Source: WHTX01 sp038255145
GTDB lineage: Bacteria > Actinomycetota > Acidimicrobiia > Acidimicrobiales > CAIXPF01
Assembly (NCBI GenBank): GCA_038255145.1
Contig: JBBSLP010000009.1
Location: 47,351 to 111,350 of the forward strand
DNA length: 64,000 nucleotides
Direction of reading: 5' to 3'
Within the stretch, counting starts at the first letter, position 1, and each line of letters begins with the position of its first letter. Under the pieces are notes generated by a model, which was given only the letters and a program-made list of their open reading frames with translations, had not been told where the DNA came from and searched no databases. Shown here piece by piece: positions 1 through 6,898 of the stretch. Position numbers and translations under genes: made by a program.

Positions 1-255
1 CAGGTCGGCGTCGTGGTGCTCCCAGCCGGGCTGGTTCTCCTCCGACCCCCGGTGGTGGTCGACGCAGAACAGCACGTGACCGCTCTCGGCCGCGGCCGCC
101 CCCAGGTACAGGGCCGACTTGCCGCAGTACGACCCGACCTCGAGCAACGGCCCGCCGATGGGCAGCGACGAGGCGGCGTCGTGCAGGGCCTCGCCCTCGT
201 CGTCGGGCATGAAGCCCCGGGCGGCGCGGGCCGCGGCCCGACGTGAGGCGTCCAT
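1..255 (-). CDS. Class I SAM-dependent methyltransferase, N-terminal part (cut by window edge)
   Basis: The first 85 codons are visible; the rest lies beyond base 1. Residues 38-45 read LLEVGSYC followed by GK, which matches the SAM-binding glycine loop of class I methyltransferases of the Methyltransf_24 type. A later CVDHH stretch fits the acidic end of strand beta-2 that binds the SAM ribose. The ATG at 255 is the only good start and has no clear Shine-Dalgarno sequence. Substrate cannot be told. The gene is transcribed away from the nitroreductase 3' end, 33 bases upstream. Family assignment is by eye and moderately secure. Confidence 0.6.
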   Translation of the reverse strand, partial: MDASRRAAARAARGFMPDDEGEALHDAASSLPIGGPLLEVGSYCGKSALYLGAAAAESGHVLFCVDHHRGSEENQPGWEHHDADL

Positions 256-288
256 CACCGACCGTCCATCAGCACCGCACCCGGGGGC

Positions 289-936
289 TCACCAGGAATC
301 GACGTGGGTGATGGTCGAGGGGTCGGGGCGGATGGCGGCCTTGAAGTCGGTGCCCTTGGTGTAGGCCACCGGCGTCAGCAGGGTCTGGGTGACCTCGTCG
401 TAGGGGATGCCCAGCACCTCGGCCGCCTCCTGCTCGTGGAGCAGGTGCAGCGTGGTCCAGCACGTGCCCAGGCCCCGGGCCCGGGCCGCCAACATGAACG
501 ACCACGCTGCGGGCAGGATGCTGCCCAGGGCCCCGGCCGCGCCGGCACCCTTGATGCGTCCCTCGATGCAGGGGATGACGAGCACGGGGGCCTTGGCCAT
601 GTTCTCGGCCAGGAAGTCGGCCGAGGAACCCACCCGCTCCTGCTGGGCGTCACGCACGGGGTCGCCGGTGACGATGGCGCCGGCGTACCCGGGCGAGCTC
701 CGGTAGCCGTTGAAGGCCTTGGCGTAGATGTCACCGATGGCCTGGCGCTTGGCCGGATCGGTGACGACCATGAAGTGCCAGCCCTGCTTGTTGGACCCCG
801 AAGGGGCCTGCTGGGCCAACCCGATGCACTCGAGCACGGTGTCGAGGGCCACGGGACGGTCGAAGTCCAACCGCTTGCGCACCGCCCGTGTGGTGGACAG
901 CAGCTGGTCAGGGGTGAGATCGAGCAGCTCGGACAT
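289..936 (-). CDS. Nitroreductase family protein (FMN-dependent oxidoreductase)
   Basis: 215 residues, the usual length for the nitroreductase fold. The N-terminal RAVRKRLDF segment matches the FMN-phosphate-binding arginine motif near the start of these enzymes. APSGSNKQGWHFMVV is the typical second FMN-contact segment, and GLGTCWTTLH near the C-terminus is the conserved flavin-binding helix. Such enzymes use NAD(P)H to reduce nitro groups, quinones or other electrophiles in the cytoplasm as homodimers; the natural substrate is unknown. A TAAGGT hexamer lies 8 nt upstream of the ATG, suggesting a leaderless transcript and supporting this start. Confidence 0.88.
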   Translation of the reverse strand: MSELLDLTPDQLLSTTRAVRKRLDFDRPVALDTVLECIGLAQQAPSGSNKQGWHFMVVTDPAKRQAIGDIYAKAFNGYRSSPGYAGAIVTGDPVRDAQQERVGSSADFLAENMAKAPVLVIPCIEGRIKGAGAAGALGSILPAAWSFMLAARARGLGTCWTTLHLLHEQEAAEVLGIPYDEVTQTLLTPVAYTKGTDFKAAIRPDPSTITHVDSW

Positions 937-944
937 GGTCGCGC

Positions 945-950
945 ACCTTA
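945..950 (-). promoter_or_regulatory. Leaderless -10 hexamer of the nitroreductase gene
   Basis: TAAGGT on the minus strand ends 8 nt before the ATG at 936. This spacing is that of leaderless actinobacterial promoters, where transcription begins at or next to the start codon. No -35 box is evident. Confidence 0.5.
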
Positions 951-994
951 ATGGAGGCGACGCCGGCCCGCCCGAGGGCCGCCCCGAGCGCCCT

Positions 995-1444
995 TCAGCT
1001 GCGGGCGATGGCCGGCTCGCGGAAGAGCAGCCGGTCGAGCAGGGTGTACTTGATCACCCACACCGAACCCCATGCCGCCAGGCTGGCCAGCATGATCACG
1101 ATGGTGGCCTCGCTGACGTGGCGGGCCAGGCTCACCGCCAGGGTCGACAGGATCAGGCCCACGGCGTTCATGCCCCAAAAGGGCACCATCTCGGTGCGCA
1201 GGTTGACGGGGCCCTGTCGCCGCCACACGTACTTCTTGTTGAGGATGAAGCTGGGGATCGACCCCAGGGTCACCGCCAACACGTTGGCCAGCACGACCTC
1301 CATGCCCAGTCCGGCGTGGAACGCCACCAGCAGGGCCTGGCCCAGCACCACGTTGAACAGCGACACGCCGGAGTAGCGCAGGAAGCGGCCGGCGTGGTTG
1401 GTCCAGATCGTGGACAGCCGCGTGGCGGGAGCGGAAGCAGACAT
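995..1444 (-). CDS. GtrA family membrane protein
   Basis: 149 residues with four hydrophobic segments (about 28-44, 49-66, 88-106, 113-132), the GtrA architecture. The motif SFILNKKYVW around residues 65-74 is the family hallmark between helices 2 and 3. GtrA proteins are thought to flip undecaprenyl-phosphate-linked sugars or help polysaccharide export; the exact role here is unknown, and no glycosyltransferase lies beside it. The ATG at 1444 is chosen because an open frame upstream has no homology and passes through an intergenic repeat. The call is firm for family, weak for function. Confidence 0.85.
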   Translation of the reverse strand: MSASAPATRLSTIWTNHAGRFLRYSGVSLFNVVLGQALLVAFHAGLGMEVVLANVLAVTLGSIPSFILNKKYVWRRQGPVNLRTEMVPFWGMNAVGLILSTLAVSLARHVSEATIVIMLASLAAWGSVWVIKYTLLDRLLFREPAIARS

Positions 1445-1470
1445 GCGGAGGCCAACCCTACCCAGTGGTC

Positions 1471-1562
1471 GGTTCGGGATGGTGACACCCACCCCTGACC
1501 CGCCGCCGACCGACCACCCGAGCGCACTTCGGTTCGGGATGGTGCCCCCCACCCCGGACCCG
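1471..1562. repeat. Pair of ~32-bp direct repeats between GtrA and crotonase genes
   Basis: Two copies (1471-1502 and 1531-1562) start with GGTTCGGGATGGTG and continue with CCCACCCC and GACCCG, differing at few positions. The start-to-start distance is 60 bp. They occupy most of the 143-base gap between two minus-strand genes. I found no further copy by eye in the window. Confidence 0.7.
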
Positions 1563-1587
1563 ATGACGACCGGCCCCGCGGGGCGCC

Positions 1588-2370
1588 TCAGCGACCGGTG
1601 TAGACGGCGGGGCGCTTCTCGAGGAACGACTTGACGCCTTCCTTGTGGTCGTCGGTGGTGAACAGGCGGGCCAGGCTGGAGGACACCCACTCGCCCAGCT
1701 CGCGCCAGTCGGGGTCCTGGGCCCGGCGCAGCCCGTGCTTGATGGCCCGCACGGCCAGGGGCGGGCTGGCGGCGATGCGCTGGGCCACCTGGAGGGCGGT
1801 GGGCAGCAGCTCGTCGTGGGGCACGACCCGGCCCACCAGGCCGATGCGCTTGGCCTCCTCGGCGCCGATGACCTCGCCGGTGAACAGCATCTCCGCGGCG
1901 CGCTCGCGGCCCACGGCCTGGGCCAACCGCCCGATGCCGGGCACGTCGGTGCACAGGCCCCGCAGCACGAACAGCTCGCCGAACTTGGCCTTCTCCGAGG
2001 CCACCCGGATGTCGCACATGAGCGCCAGCTCCATGCCCCAGCCCACGGCGGCACCGTTCACCGCGGCCACGATGGGCACGTCGGTGTAGAGCAGGGCATC
2101 GGCTGCGGGGGTCAGACGGGGCTCGCGCACCCCGGTGACCGATTCCGGCGGCTTGTCCCCGCCGCCCATGACGAGCTTGACGTCGTCGCCCGAGCAGAAG
2201 GCGGGGTCGGCACCGGTGATGACCAGGCAGCGGGCCTTGGTGGTGCGAACGGCATCCTCGAGCTCGGCGTAGGTCTTCCAGGTGAGTGCGTTGCGGGCCT
2301 CGGGCCGGTTCAGCGTGATGATCCCGACGTTCCCGTCGAGCTCGTAGCGGAGCTCCTGGTAGTCGCCCAT
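1588..2370 (-). CDS. Enoyl-CoA hydratase/isomerase (crotonase) family protein
   Basis: 260 residues, normal crotonase length. ITLNRPEARNAL (about 17-28) and GADPAFCSGDDV are the conserved N-terminal and CoA/oxyanion segments; AVNGAAVGWGMELALMCD is the second oxyanion-hole helix. Of the two catalytic glutamates of enoyl-CoA hydratase, the first (in the usual PEI segment) appears replaced, because the segment reads FGELFVL, while the second is kept in RAAEML. It may therefore be an isomerase or other crotonase rather than a classical hydratase. A GGAGGG Shine-Dalgarno sequence 5 nt before the ATG at 2370 supports the start. Confidence 0.85.
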   Translation of the reverse strand: MGDYQELRYELDGNVGIITLNRPEARNALTWKTYAELEDAVRTTKARCLVITGADPAFCSGDDVKLVMGGGDKPPESVTGVREPRLTPAADALLYTDVPIVAAVNGAAVGWGMELALMCDIRVASEKAKFGELFVLRGLCTDVPGIGRLAQAVGRERAAEMLFTGEVIGAEEAKRIGLVGRVVPHDELLPTALQVAQRIAASPPLAVRAIKHGLRRAQDPDWRELGEWVSSSLARLFTTDDHKEGVKSFLEKRPAVYTGR

Positions 2371-2427
2371 GTGGTCCCTCCGGTGGTCGTCCGGGGCGCA
2401 TGGTACGCGCGGCCGGCGCGACCCCCA

Positions 2428-2433
2428 TACGCT
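2428..2433 (+). promoter_or_regulatory. Leaderless -10 hexamer of the transglycosylase-like lipoprotein
   Basis: TACGCT lies 6 nt upstream of the ATG at 2440. It fits the TANNNT pattern seen at many starts in this window. Confidence 0.5.
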
Positions 2434-2439
2434 GTCGCC

Positions 2440-3675
2440 ATGCGACACAGGGCGAGCACGCCCCGCCGCACGCGGCTCCCGATCCGTTTGGTGGCAGGCC
2501 TTGGACTGGTGGCGCTCGGCAGCGCCGGGTGCTCGGACCTGCTCGAGCAGGTGCCCCAGGCCGCGCCCCGGTCCACGGCCGCGACCACGGTGACCCTGGC
2601 CCCCGGCCGGGGCAACCAGACGGCCACCACCCCACCGCCGACCGCGCCACCGGCCACGACCGCCCCCGCGGCCCCCACGGCGCCGCCGGCCACCACCGCT
2701 CCGCCCCGGGCGTCGACGACCACCACGCCGGTGGCCTCCCCGGGTGCACCCGGAGCCGGCCCCACCACCACCACCGTCAAGGCGCCGCCTCCCACGGCGC
2801 CGACCCCCACGGCGGTGGCCGCGGCCGCGGTGGGTCCGTTCGGCCGGGCCGACGCCGTGGGCACCATCGACGGCGTGGGCGTGGGCGCCGACGGCGCTCC
2901 CCTCCTGGCCGCGACCCCCGGCCTGCTCGCCGCCCAGCTGGCCGTGGCCGAAGGGGCCCTGCACGATCCGGCCAGCCCCCCCGACCGGCTGGCCTTCATG
3001 GCCCACCTGCAGCAGCTCGTCTACCGCAAGGTGGCCCTGAACCCGGACGGGGACGGCGCCTTCATGGCCGCCCTGCCCACCGCCTACCACGACATCGCCA
3101 GCCGCCACCTGGCCGCCCGGCGCCACTTCGTGTCCCCCTACGTGGCCTCGGTCGACGACCTCCCGGCGTGGACCATCGTCGACCCCGAACCCGTCGACAG
3201 CCTGCGGGCCCACTACGCCGAGGCCGAAGGGGCCTACGGGGTGCCGTGGACCGTGCTGGCGTCGATGAACCTGGTCGAGTCGGCCATGGGTCGCATCCGG
3301 GGCCTGTCCTCGGACGGCGCCCAGGGCCCCATGCAGTTCCTGCCCGGCGCCTGGGCCAGCTACGGGGCCGGGACCGACGTCGACAGCCCCCGAGCCGCCA
3401 TCCTCGCCGCGGCCCGCTTCCTGGTGGCCAACGGCTGGGCCACCGACCCGGCCAACGCCCTGTACCAGTGGCGCGGCGACTGGGACTACGCCGCCGGTGT
3501 GCAGGCCTACGCCGACCTGCTGGCCACCGATCCCGTCCAGTACGGGGCCATCTACCGCTGGCAGGTGTACTACGCCAACAACGTGGGCGACATCTGGCTG
3601 CCCACCGGCTACAGCTCGGCCGTGCGCAGGTCGACGGCGGCCTACCTGGCGGACCACCCCATGGCCAACCCCTGA
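2440..3675 (+). CDS. Lipoprotein with lytic transglycosylase (SLT-like) domain
   Basis: 411 residues. A signal peptide with lipobox GSAG-Cys31 predicts an exported lipoprotein. Residues ~45-125 are a Pro/Thr/Ala-rich wall-spanning linker. The C-terminal half carries the SLT-like fold: VPWTVLASMNLVESAMGR contains the catalytic glutamate, followed by GAQGPMQFLP, the classic goose-lysozyme/transglycosylase motif, and YAAGVQAYADLL. The enzyme would cleave the glycan strands of peptidoglycan outside the membrane. It is divergent from the minus-strand crotonase. The start is supported by the TACGCT hexamer 6 nt upstream. Family call secure, specific cleavage chemistry inferred. Confidence 0.85.
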   Translation: MRHRASTPRRTRLPIRLVAGLGLVALGSAGCSDLLEQVPQAAPRSTAATTVTLAPGRGNQTATTPPPTAPPATTAPAAPTAPPATTAPPRASTTTTPVASPGAPGAGPTTTTVKAPPPTAPTPTAVAAAAVGPFGRADAVGTIDGVGVGADGAPLLAATPGLLAAQLAVAEGALHDPASPPDRLAFMAHLQQLVYRKVALNPDGDGAFMAALPTAYHDIASRHLAARRHFVSPYVASVDDLPAWTIVDPEPVDSLRAHYAEAEGAYGVPWTVLASMNLVESAMGRIRGLSSDGAQGPMQFLPGAWASYGAGTDVDSPRAAILAAARFLVANGWATDPANALYQWRGDWDYAAGVQAYADLLATDPVQYGAIYRWQVYYANNVGDIWLPTGYSSAVRRSTAAYLADHPMANP

Positions 3676-3813
3676 CGGTCCGGCCGGCCGGCCAGCCCAC
3701 AGGTCTACCGGTGGAACGGTCGACGGACTGACCTGCGCACATGCATCGGACGCCAGAGGTGCGTAGCATGCGTCACCACATCCAGCAGGTCTTTCCTCGG
3801 GGGTTGGTGCAAA

Positions 3814-4059
3814 GTGGCGACGCAGTCCGGTAGTCGGTTGAAGTTCGACGGTGGCGTGGAGCTCGTCGTCACCAAGGGCGGCGAGGGCGACGTCGAGTTC
3901 GACGGCGGTGGCGAGGGCCAGCTCCAGATCGGCAAGCGGTACAAGGACGAGGACACCGGCATCGAGGTCCTCATCACCAAGGCCGCGGCCGGCCGCCTGC
4001 TGTGCAACGGGGCCGAGATGGCCCAGCTGCAGCCGAAGCAGACCAAGTCCGCCGACTGA
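3814..4059 (+). CDS. Small desulforedoxin-like protein with lost metal cysteines
   Basis: 81 residues from a GTG. Residues ~40-68 read GKRYKDEDTGIEVLITK...LLCNGAEM, which lines up with desulforedoxin-type sequences (GKRY-C-x2-C-G-x-EVL-x-TK...CC-x2-M), but the first Cys pair is Asp/Thr and only one Cys of the last pair remains. Residues ~12-33 repeat the same pattern (GVELVVTKGGEGDVEFDGG), so the protein seems to be two copies of the same short beta unit. No iron or zinc site is left. It sits 15 bp upstream of the acyl-CoA cluster. Function unknown; the family link is my reading of the motif and is tentative. Confidence 0.6.
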   Translation: MATQSGSRLKFDGGVELVVTKGGEGDVEFDGGGEGQLQIGKRYKDEDTGIEVLITKAAAGRLLCNGAEMAQLQPKQTKSAD

Positions 4060-4074
4060 GGTCCCGGGCCCACC

Positions 4075-4818
4075 GTGCGCTACGAGGCCGTGACGGTCGC
4101 GACGCGCCGGGAGGGGGCCGTGCGCACCCTCACCCTGCCGGCCGGCCCGCTGTCGGGCCGCGCCGCGCGTGAGGTCGTCGCCTGGTGCGACGAGGTCGTG
4201 GAGGACCGCGTCGCGCGCGTCGTGGTCCTGCGCAGCGATGGGGCCGACTTCTGCCCCGGCGCCGCCGCCGACCTCGACCCGCTCGACGTCCAACCCGACC
4301 CTGCCTCCGCCCTGGCCCGCCTGAGGCCGCCGGTCGTGGCCGCGGTCAAGGGCCGCTGCCACTCGGTCGGCCTGGAGCTGGCGCTGGCCTGTGACGTCCG
4401 CGTCGCCGCGGTCGACGCCACCTTCTCCCTGGCCGACGTGCTGCACGGCCACCTGCCGTGCTGGGGCGGCACCCAGCGCCTGCCCCGCGCCGTGGGCCAC
4501 GCCCGGGCCGCGGCCATGGTCCTGCTGGGCACCGAGCTGTCAGCGGCCGACGCCATCTCGGCCGGGCTGGTCTCCCAGTTGGTCGTGGACGGCACCGTCG
4601 ACGAGGCCGTCGACGCGCTGGCCGACACCCTGGCATCGCTGGGCCCCCTGGCCCTGGAGCTGGCCAAGGAGGCCGTGCACCGGGGTTCGGAGCTGCCGTT
4701 GCGTGATGGACTGCGCCTGGAAGGCGACCTGAACCACCTGCTGGCGGGCACCGAGGACCGGGCCGAGGGCCTGGCCGCCTTCTTCGCCAAGCGCCCCGCC
4801 GACTTCGCCGGCCGGTGA
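4075..4818 (+). CDS. Enoyl-CoA hydratase/isomerase family protein, degenerate active site
   Basis: 247 residues from GTG. It keeps the crotonase fold signature (GADFCPGAAADL, AVKGRCHSVGLELALACDVR and the GGTQRLPRAVG segment). The two hydratase glutamates are not evident: the first position reads as Asp (SLADVLHG) and the second as Ala (HARAAAMVL). It may use another crotonase chemistry or be a scaffold. It is the first gene of a same-strand acyl-CoA cluster, and its TGA overlaps the next gene's GTG by 4 bp, indicating coupled translation. Confidence 0.78.
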   Translation: MRYEAVTVATRREGAVRTLTLPAGPLSGRAAREVVAWCDEVVEDRVARVVVLRSDGADFCPGAAADLDPLDVQPDPASALARLRPPVVAAVKGRCHSVGLELALACDVRVAAVDATFSLADVLHGHLPCWGGTQRLPRAVGHARAAAMVLLGTELSAADAISAGLVSQLVVDGTVDEAVDALADTLASLGPLALELAKEAVHRGSELPLRDGLRLEGDLNHLLAGTEDRAEGLAAFFAKRPADFAGR

Positions 4819-6122
4819 CCACGTCCCTGCCCCGACCGACGGCGCGTCCGCTGGCCGGGGTCACCGTGGCCTTGGGGGGGTCGGGCACGGCCCTGGCCTG
4901 GGCCGCCCGCCGCCTGCGCACCCTGGGTGTCGACGTGCGTTCGGGTGGCGCCGGACCCCATGGCGCCGACCTGGCCGGACGGGGGTGGGAGCGGGCCCCC
5001 GGACTTCCCGCCGGCACCGTGCCCCTGGCCGCGGCCTACGCCCTGGTCGCCGCGGCCCTGGCCGGCTGGCGCAGCCAGCGCCGCCTCATCGTCGACCTCG
5101 ACGAGGTCGCCGCCCAGGTCTACCTGCCCCTGGCCGTGGCCGCGGCGACCGGCACCCAGGCCGCGGCCTCACCATCGTCACCGCAACTGGTGGCCGGCGG
5201 TGCCCTGTGCGTGGACCTGGGTCCTGGTGACGAAGACGCCTACGCCCGCCTGGTCGAGGTCCTGGGGGCCGACGGCGACGACCCCGAACTGGTGGCCGCC
5301 GCCGCCCAGGAGTGGCGCTTGCCCGTCACCCCCTACCGCGATCGGGGACCAGCCCTGGCCCCCCGGTCCCTGTTGGACGTGGCCTTCCGGGCCTGCCCCA
5401 CGCGCACCCCGCCGCCCCGGGGCGACGCCCCGCTGGCCGGGGTGGTGGTGGCCGACCTGACCTCGGTGTGGTCGGGGCCCCTCGCCACCCGCCTGTTGGC
5501 CGCGCTGGGCGCCACCGTGGTCAAGGTCGAACCCGATTGTCGGCCCGATGGACTGCGCGGCAGCCCCGGTGGCCACCTCTTCGCCGCCCTCGACGTGGGC
5601 AAGGACCACGTCGCCCTCGACCTGCACGACCCCGGGGACCACCGCACCTTCCTCGAGCTCGTGGCCGGGGCCAACCTGGTCATCGACAACGCCTCACCCC
5701 GGGTGGTGGGCAACCTGGGCGTGGACCACGATGCCCTGGTGCTGGTGCGGCCCGACGTGCTGACCCTGGGCCTGCCCGCCTTCGGGCCCGGACGGCCCGA
5801 ACACCACTGGGTGGCCTACGGCACCGGGGTGCACGCGGCGATGGGTCTGGGCCGGGCCGCCGACGGCACCGCGGTCGCTCCCCTGGTCAGCTACCCCGAC
5901 CCCGTCACCGGCCACGCCGGGGCCGCCGCCGCCGTGGCCCTGCTCGTGGCCCGGGAGCTGGGTCGGCTGCCCGCTGGTCGCGTCGAACTGTCCCTGGCCG
6001 ACGCCATCGCCCCCCTCCTCGACGCCGGCCGTCCCACCCCGGACCCGCTGCTGGCACCCGACGACGGCCTCGGTGCTCGCCTTGCCGCCCACCTGCCCGC
6101 GCCCCTGGCCCCGGCGGGCTGA
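4815..6122 (+). CDS. CaiB/BaiF (family III) CoA-transferase with degenerate N-terminal half
   Basis: 435 residues. From about residue 205 it is a recognisable family III CoA-transferase: PLAGVVVADLTSVWSGPLAT, ATVVKVEP and the YPDPVTGHAG segment containing the probable catalytic Asp362 that forms the aspartyl-CoA thioester. Residues ~10-200 start with a similar Rossmann-like segment (PLAGVTVALGG) but lack other family motifs, so the protein looks like a double-domain transferase whose first half has eroded. Family members move CoA between organic acids or bile-acid-like compounds. GTG overlaps the upstream stop; the next gene follows after 3 nt, so an operon is likely. Confidence 0.75.
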   Translation: MTTSLPRPTARPLAGVTVALGGSGTALAWAARRLRTLGVDVRSGGAGPHGADLAGRGWERAPGLPAGTVPLAAAYALVAAALAGWRSQRRLIVDLDEVAAQVYLPLAVAAATGTQAAASPSSPQLVAGGALCVDLGPGDEDAYARLVEVLGADGDDPELVAAAAQEWRLPVTPYRDRGPALAPRSLLDVAFRACPTRTPPPRGDAPLAGVVVADLTSVWSGPLATRLLAALGATVVKVEPDCRPDGLRGSPGGHLFAALDVGKDHVALDLHDPGDHRTFLELVAGANLVIDNASPRVVGNLGVDHDALVLVRPDVLTLGLPAFGPGRPEHHWVAYGTGVHAAMGLGRAADGTAVAPLVSYPDPVTGHAGAAAAVALLVARELGRLPAGRVELSLADAIAPLLDAGRPTPDPLLAPDDGLGARLAAHLPAPLAPAG

Positions 6123-6125
6123 GCC

Positions 6126-6839
6126 ATGGCCGAGGAGGTGCTGCTCGAGCTGGGTGACGACGGCGTGGCCGTGGTGTCGTTGAACCGTCCCGACAAGCTG
6201 AACATCTACGACCTGGCCATGCGGGACGGGCTCATCGAGGCCTTCACCGCGGTGCGCGACTGGCCCGACGCCAGGGCCCTGGTGCTGCGGGCCAACGGCC
6301 GCCACTTCTCCGCCGGCGCCGACCTCAGCGAGTTCGGCACCGCCGAGCACATCCTCGAGGGCCGCCGCATCCGCTGGGACCGCGACCCCTGGGGCCTGCT
6401 GTGGGATCTGCCCTGCCCCACCGTCGTGGCCCTGCACGGCACCGCCCTGGGCTCGGGCCTGGAGATGACGTTGCTGTGCGACGTGCGCCTGGCCGCTCCC
6501 GACACCCGCCTGGGCCTGCCCGAGACCAAGCTGGGCATGCTCCCCGCGGCGGGAGGCACCCAGACCCTGACCCGGGCCATCGGCCCCGCCGCCGCCCTCG
6601 CCCCCATCCTCTCCGCCGCCACCCTGACGGCGACCGAGGCCCGGGACCGGGGCATCGTGGCCGCCGTGATCGACGACGTCGAGACCGCGGCACTCGACGC
6701 GGCCCGGCGCCTGGCCCGTCTCGACCCCGAGCTGCTGTCGGCCACCCGCCGGGCCCTGCACGCCGCCGGTGACCTGCCCCTCGACGGGGGCCTGGCCGAG
6801 GAGCGACGGCTGGCCCAGCTGGTCAGGGGCGCCCGCTAG
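6126..6839 (+). CDS. Enoyl-CoA hydratase/isomerase family protein
   Basis: 237 residues from ATG. VVSLNRPDKLNIYD, NGRHFSAGADLSEFG and ALHGTALGSGLEMTLLCDVR are standard crotonase motifs. The first catalytic Glu is present (LGLPETKLGMLP), while the second position appears to be Ala (GPAAALAPIL). Such a pattern is common in isomerases and other non-hydratase crotonases. Third member of the acyl-CoA cluster, 3 nt after the CoA-transferase. Product likely acts on an acyl-CoA released by the neighbouring transferases. Confidence 0.83.
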   Translation: MAEEVLLELGDDGVAVVSLNRPDKLNIYDLAMRDGLIEAFTAVRDWPDARALVLRANGRHFSAGADLSEFGTAEHILEGRRIRWDRDPWGLLWDLPCPTVVALHGTALGSGLEMTLLCDVRLAAPDTRLGLPETKLGMLPAAGGTQTLTRAIGPAAALAPILSAATLTATEARDRGIVAAVIDDVETAALDAARRLARLDPELLSATRRALHAAGDLPLDGGLAEERRLAQLVRGAR

Positions 6840-6898
6840 TCGAGCCGGGCTACCGTGACCCCGGTCATAGCCGAGGGGGTCATGGCCAAGGGGGGCTC

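Noticed and set aside
1588..4500. A 970-codon minus-strand open frame covering the crotonase, lipoprotein and small protein genes
   Set aside because: Only its 3' 260 codons (the crotonase) show family motifs. The rest is antisense to the lipoprotein and downstream genes, low complexity (Gly/Arg/Val), and results from the high GC content.
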